Program-made: the position numbers and the translations under genes
Assembly (NCBI GenBank): GCA_002413325.1
Contig: DHWT01000086.1
Location: forward strand, 1 to 6,004
Direction of reading: 5' to 3'
Source of the DNA: Chitinophagaceae bacterium UBA5175
Lineage (GTDB): Bacteria; Bacteroidota; Bacteroidia; Chitinophagales; Chitinophagaceae
DNA: 6,004 nucleotides
Notes under the pieces: model-generated
The model's input: the letters and a program-made list of their open reading frames with translations, nothing else
What the model was told of the DNA's origin: nothing
Databases searched by the model: none
Shown: positions 5,645 to 6,004 of the stretch, piece after piece
Layout: each line of letters starts with the position of its first letter
How positions within the stretch are numbered: the first letter of the stretch is position 1

Positions 5645-6004
5645 GAGATAATGTACTGGTGAAGGGATACTCCGGCACCATTGGAGGGGAGCTCACGTTC
5701 AGGCTGATCGGAGGTAAAACTTTCGTTTCAAAACATCAAAGGGCCCCATCTGTCGCTCCCACTGAAAAAAAGTTGGCGGTCCAAACGAAATTCGGAATGG
5801 CTACTTCATATGCGCGTAGGGCCGTGAAGGATCCCGCAGTGAAAGCCATGTATCAGGCTGTCGTAAAAGGAGGGCAAAGAGCGTTTAACATTGCCATGAT
5901 AGATGCGCTGAATTCGCCGGTAGTGGAAAGTATCCAGGCAGACCGTTATACCGGCCGTGTTGGTGATCCGGTAATCATACGGGCCAGGGATGATTTTAAA
6001 GTGG
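5632..6004 (+). CDS. uncharacterised Bacteroidota protein, 3' end cut by window
   Basis: The first 124 codons are present and open to the right edge. The product starts MAKVRDNVLVKGYSGTIGG, has a glycine-rich beta-like N-terminus (to about residue 38), then a helical, Lys/Ala-rich stretch (about 45-105), then YTGRVGDPVIIRARDDFKV (106-124), which resembles the opening strands of an immunoglobulin-like beta domain. No signal peptide or membrane segment is visible. From memory, Bacteroidota genomes carry proteins of this layout (short N-terminal SG-x-IG motif, helical middle, then YTG-x-x-GD-x-I-x-IRA-x-DDF) annotated as hypothetical; I cannot name a function or a domain family with certainty. 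The ATG at 5632-5634 is the first in frame, since an in-frame TGA lies at 5623-5625. The 11-base array and a weak -7 element lie just upstream. The complete protein is probably around 200 residues (inference from recalled relatives). Confidence 0.8.
   Translation, partial: MAKVRDNVLVKGYSGTIGGELTFRLIGGKTFVSKHQRAPSVAPTEKKLAVQTKFGMATSYARRAVKDPAVKAMYQAVVKGGQRAFNIAMIDALNSPVVESIQADRYTGRVGDPVIIRARDDFKV

Overview
The window looks like a chromosomal segment from a member of the Bacteroidota, most probably a Chitinophagaceae-type bacterium. The evidence is a DnaA with typical Bacteroidota sequence, A/T-rich leaders without Shine-Dalgarno sites before the genes, a TAnnTTTG-type promoter element before a tRNA gene, and a partial gene at the right edge that resembles proteins found in this phylum. 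The lineage is inferred from recalled family resemblance, not from a search.

Layout. (1) 1-2033, minus strand: a two-gene transcription unit. A 532-residue FAD-dependent dehydrogenase-like protein (435-2033) overlaps by 14 bases the start of an ABC transporter ATPase (1-448) that runs off the left edge. (2) 2034-2687: an intergenic stretch of about 650 bases between divergent genes. It is A/T-rich at both ends with a G+C-richer core carrying repeated GGTTAACCGG-type palindromic motifs; no DnaA-box cluster was seen. (3) 2688-4121, plus strand: a complete dnaA, closed by a strong hairpin terminator at 4140-4179 that also has T-rich sequence on the opposite strand. (4) 4275-4427, minus strand: a 50-residue single-pass membrane protein candidate, convergent with dnaA. 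(5) 4546-4751: tRNA-Ser(GCT) with its promoter element and terminator. (6) 4793-5631: a lower-G+C region with a cysteine-rich reading frame that has no proper start, an open continuation beyond its stop codon, and a tandem array of about six 11-base repeats. (7) 5632-6004: the 5' part of an uncharacterised Bacteroidota protein gene that runs off the right edge.

The conserved core is dnaA, tRNA-Ser and the dehydrogenase/ABC unit. The part right of the tRNA looks accessory: it has different base composition, a damaged gene, a minisatellite and a gene of unknown function. I do not see a clearly new multi-gene system. The items most worth checking are the damaged cysteine-rich gene, the 11-base array before the last gene, and the unlisted small membrane protein.
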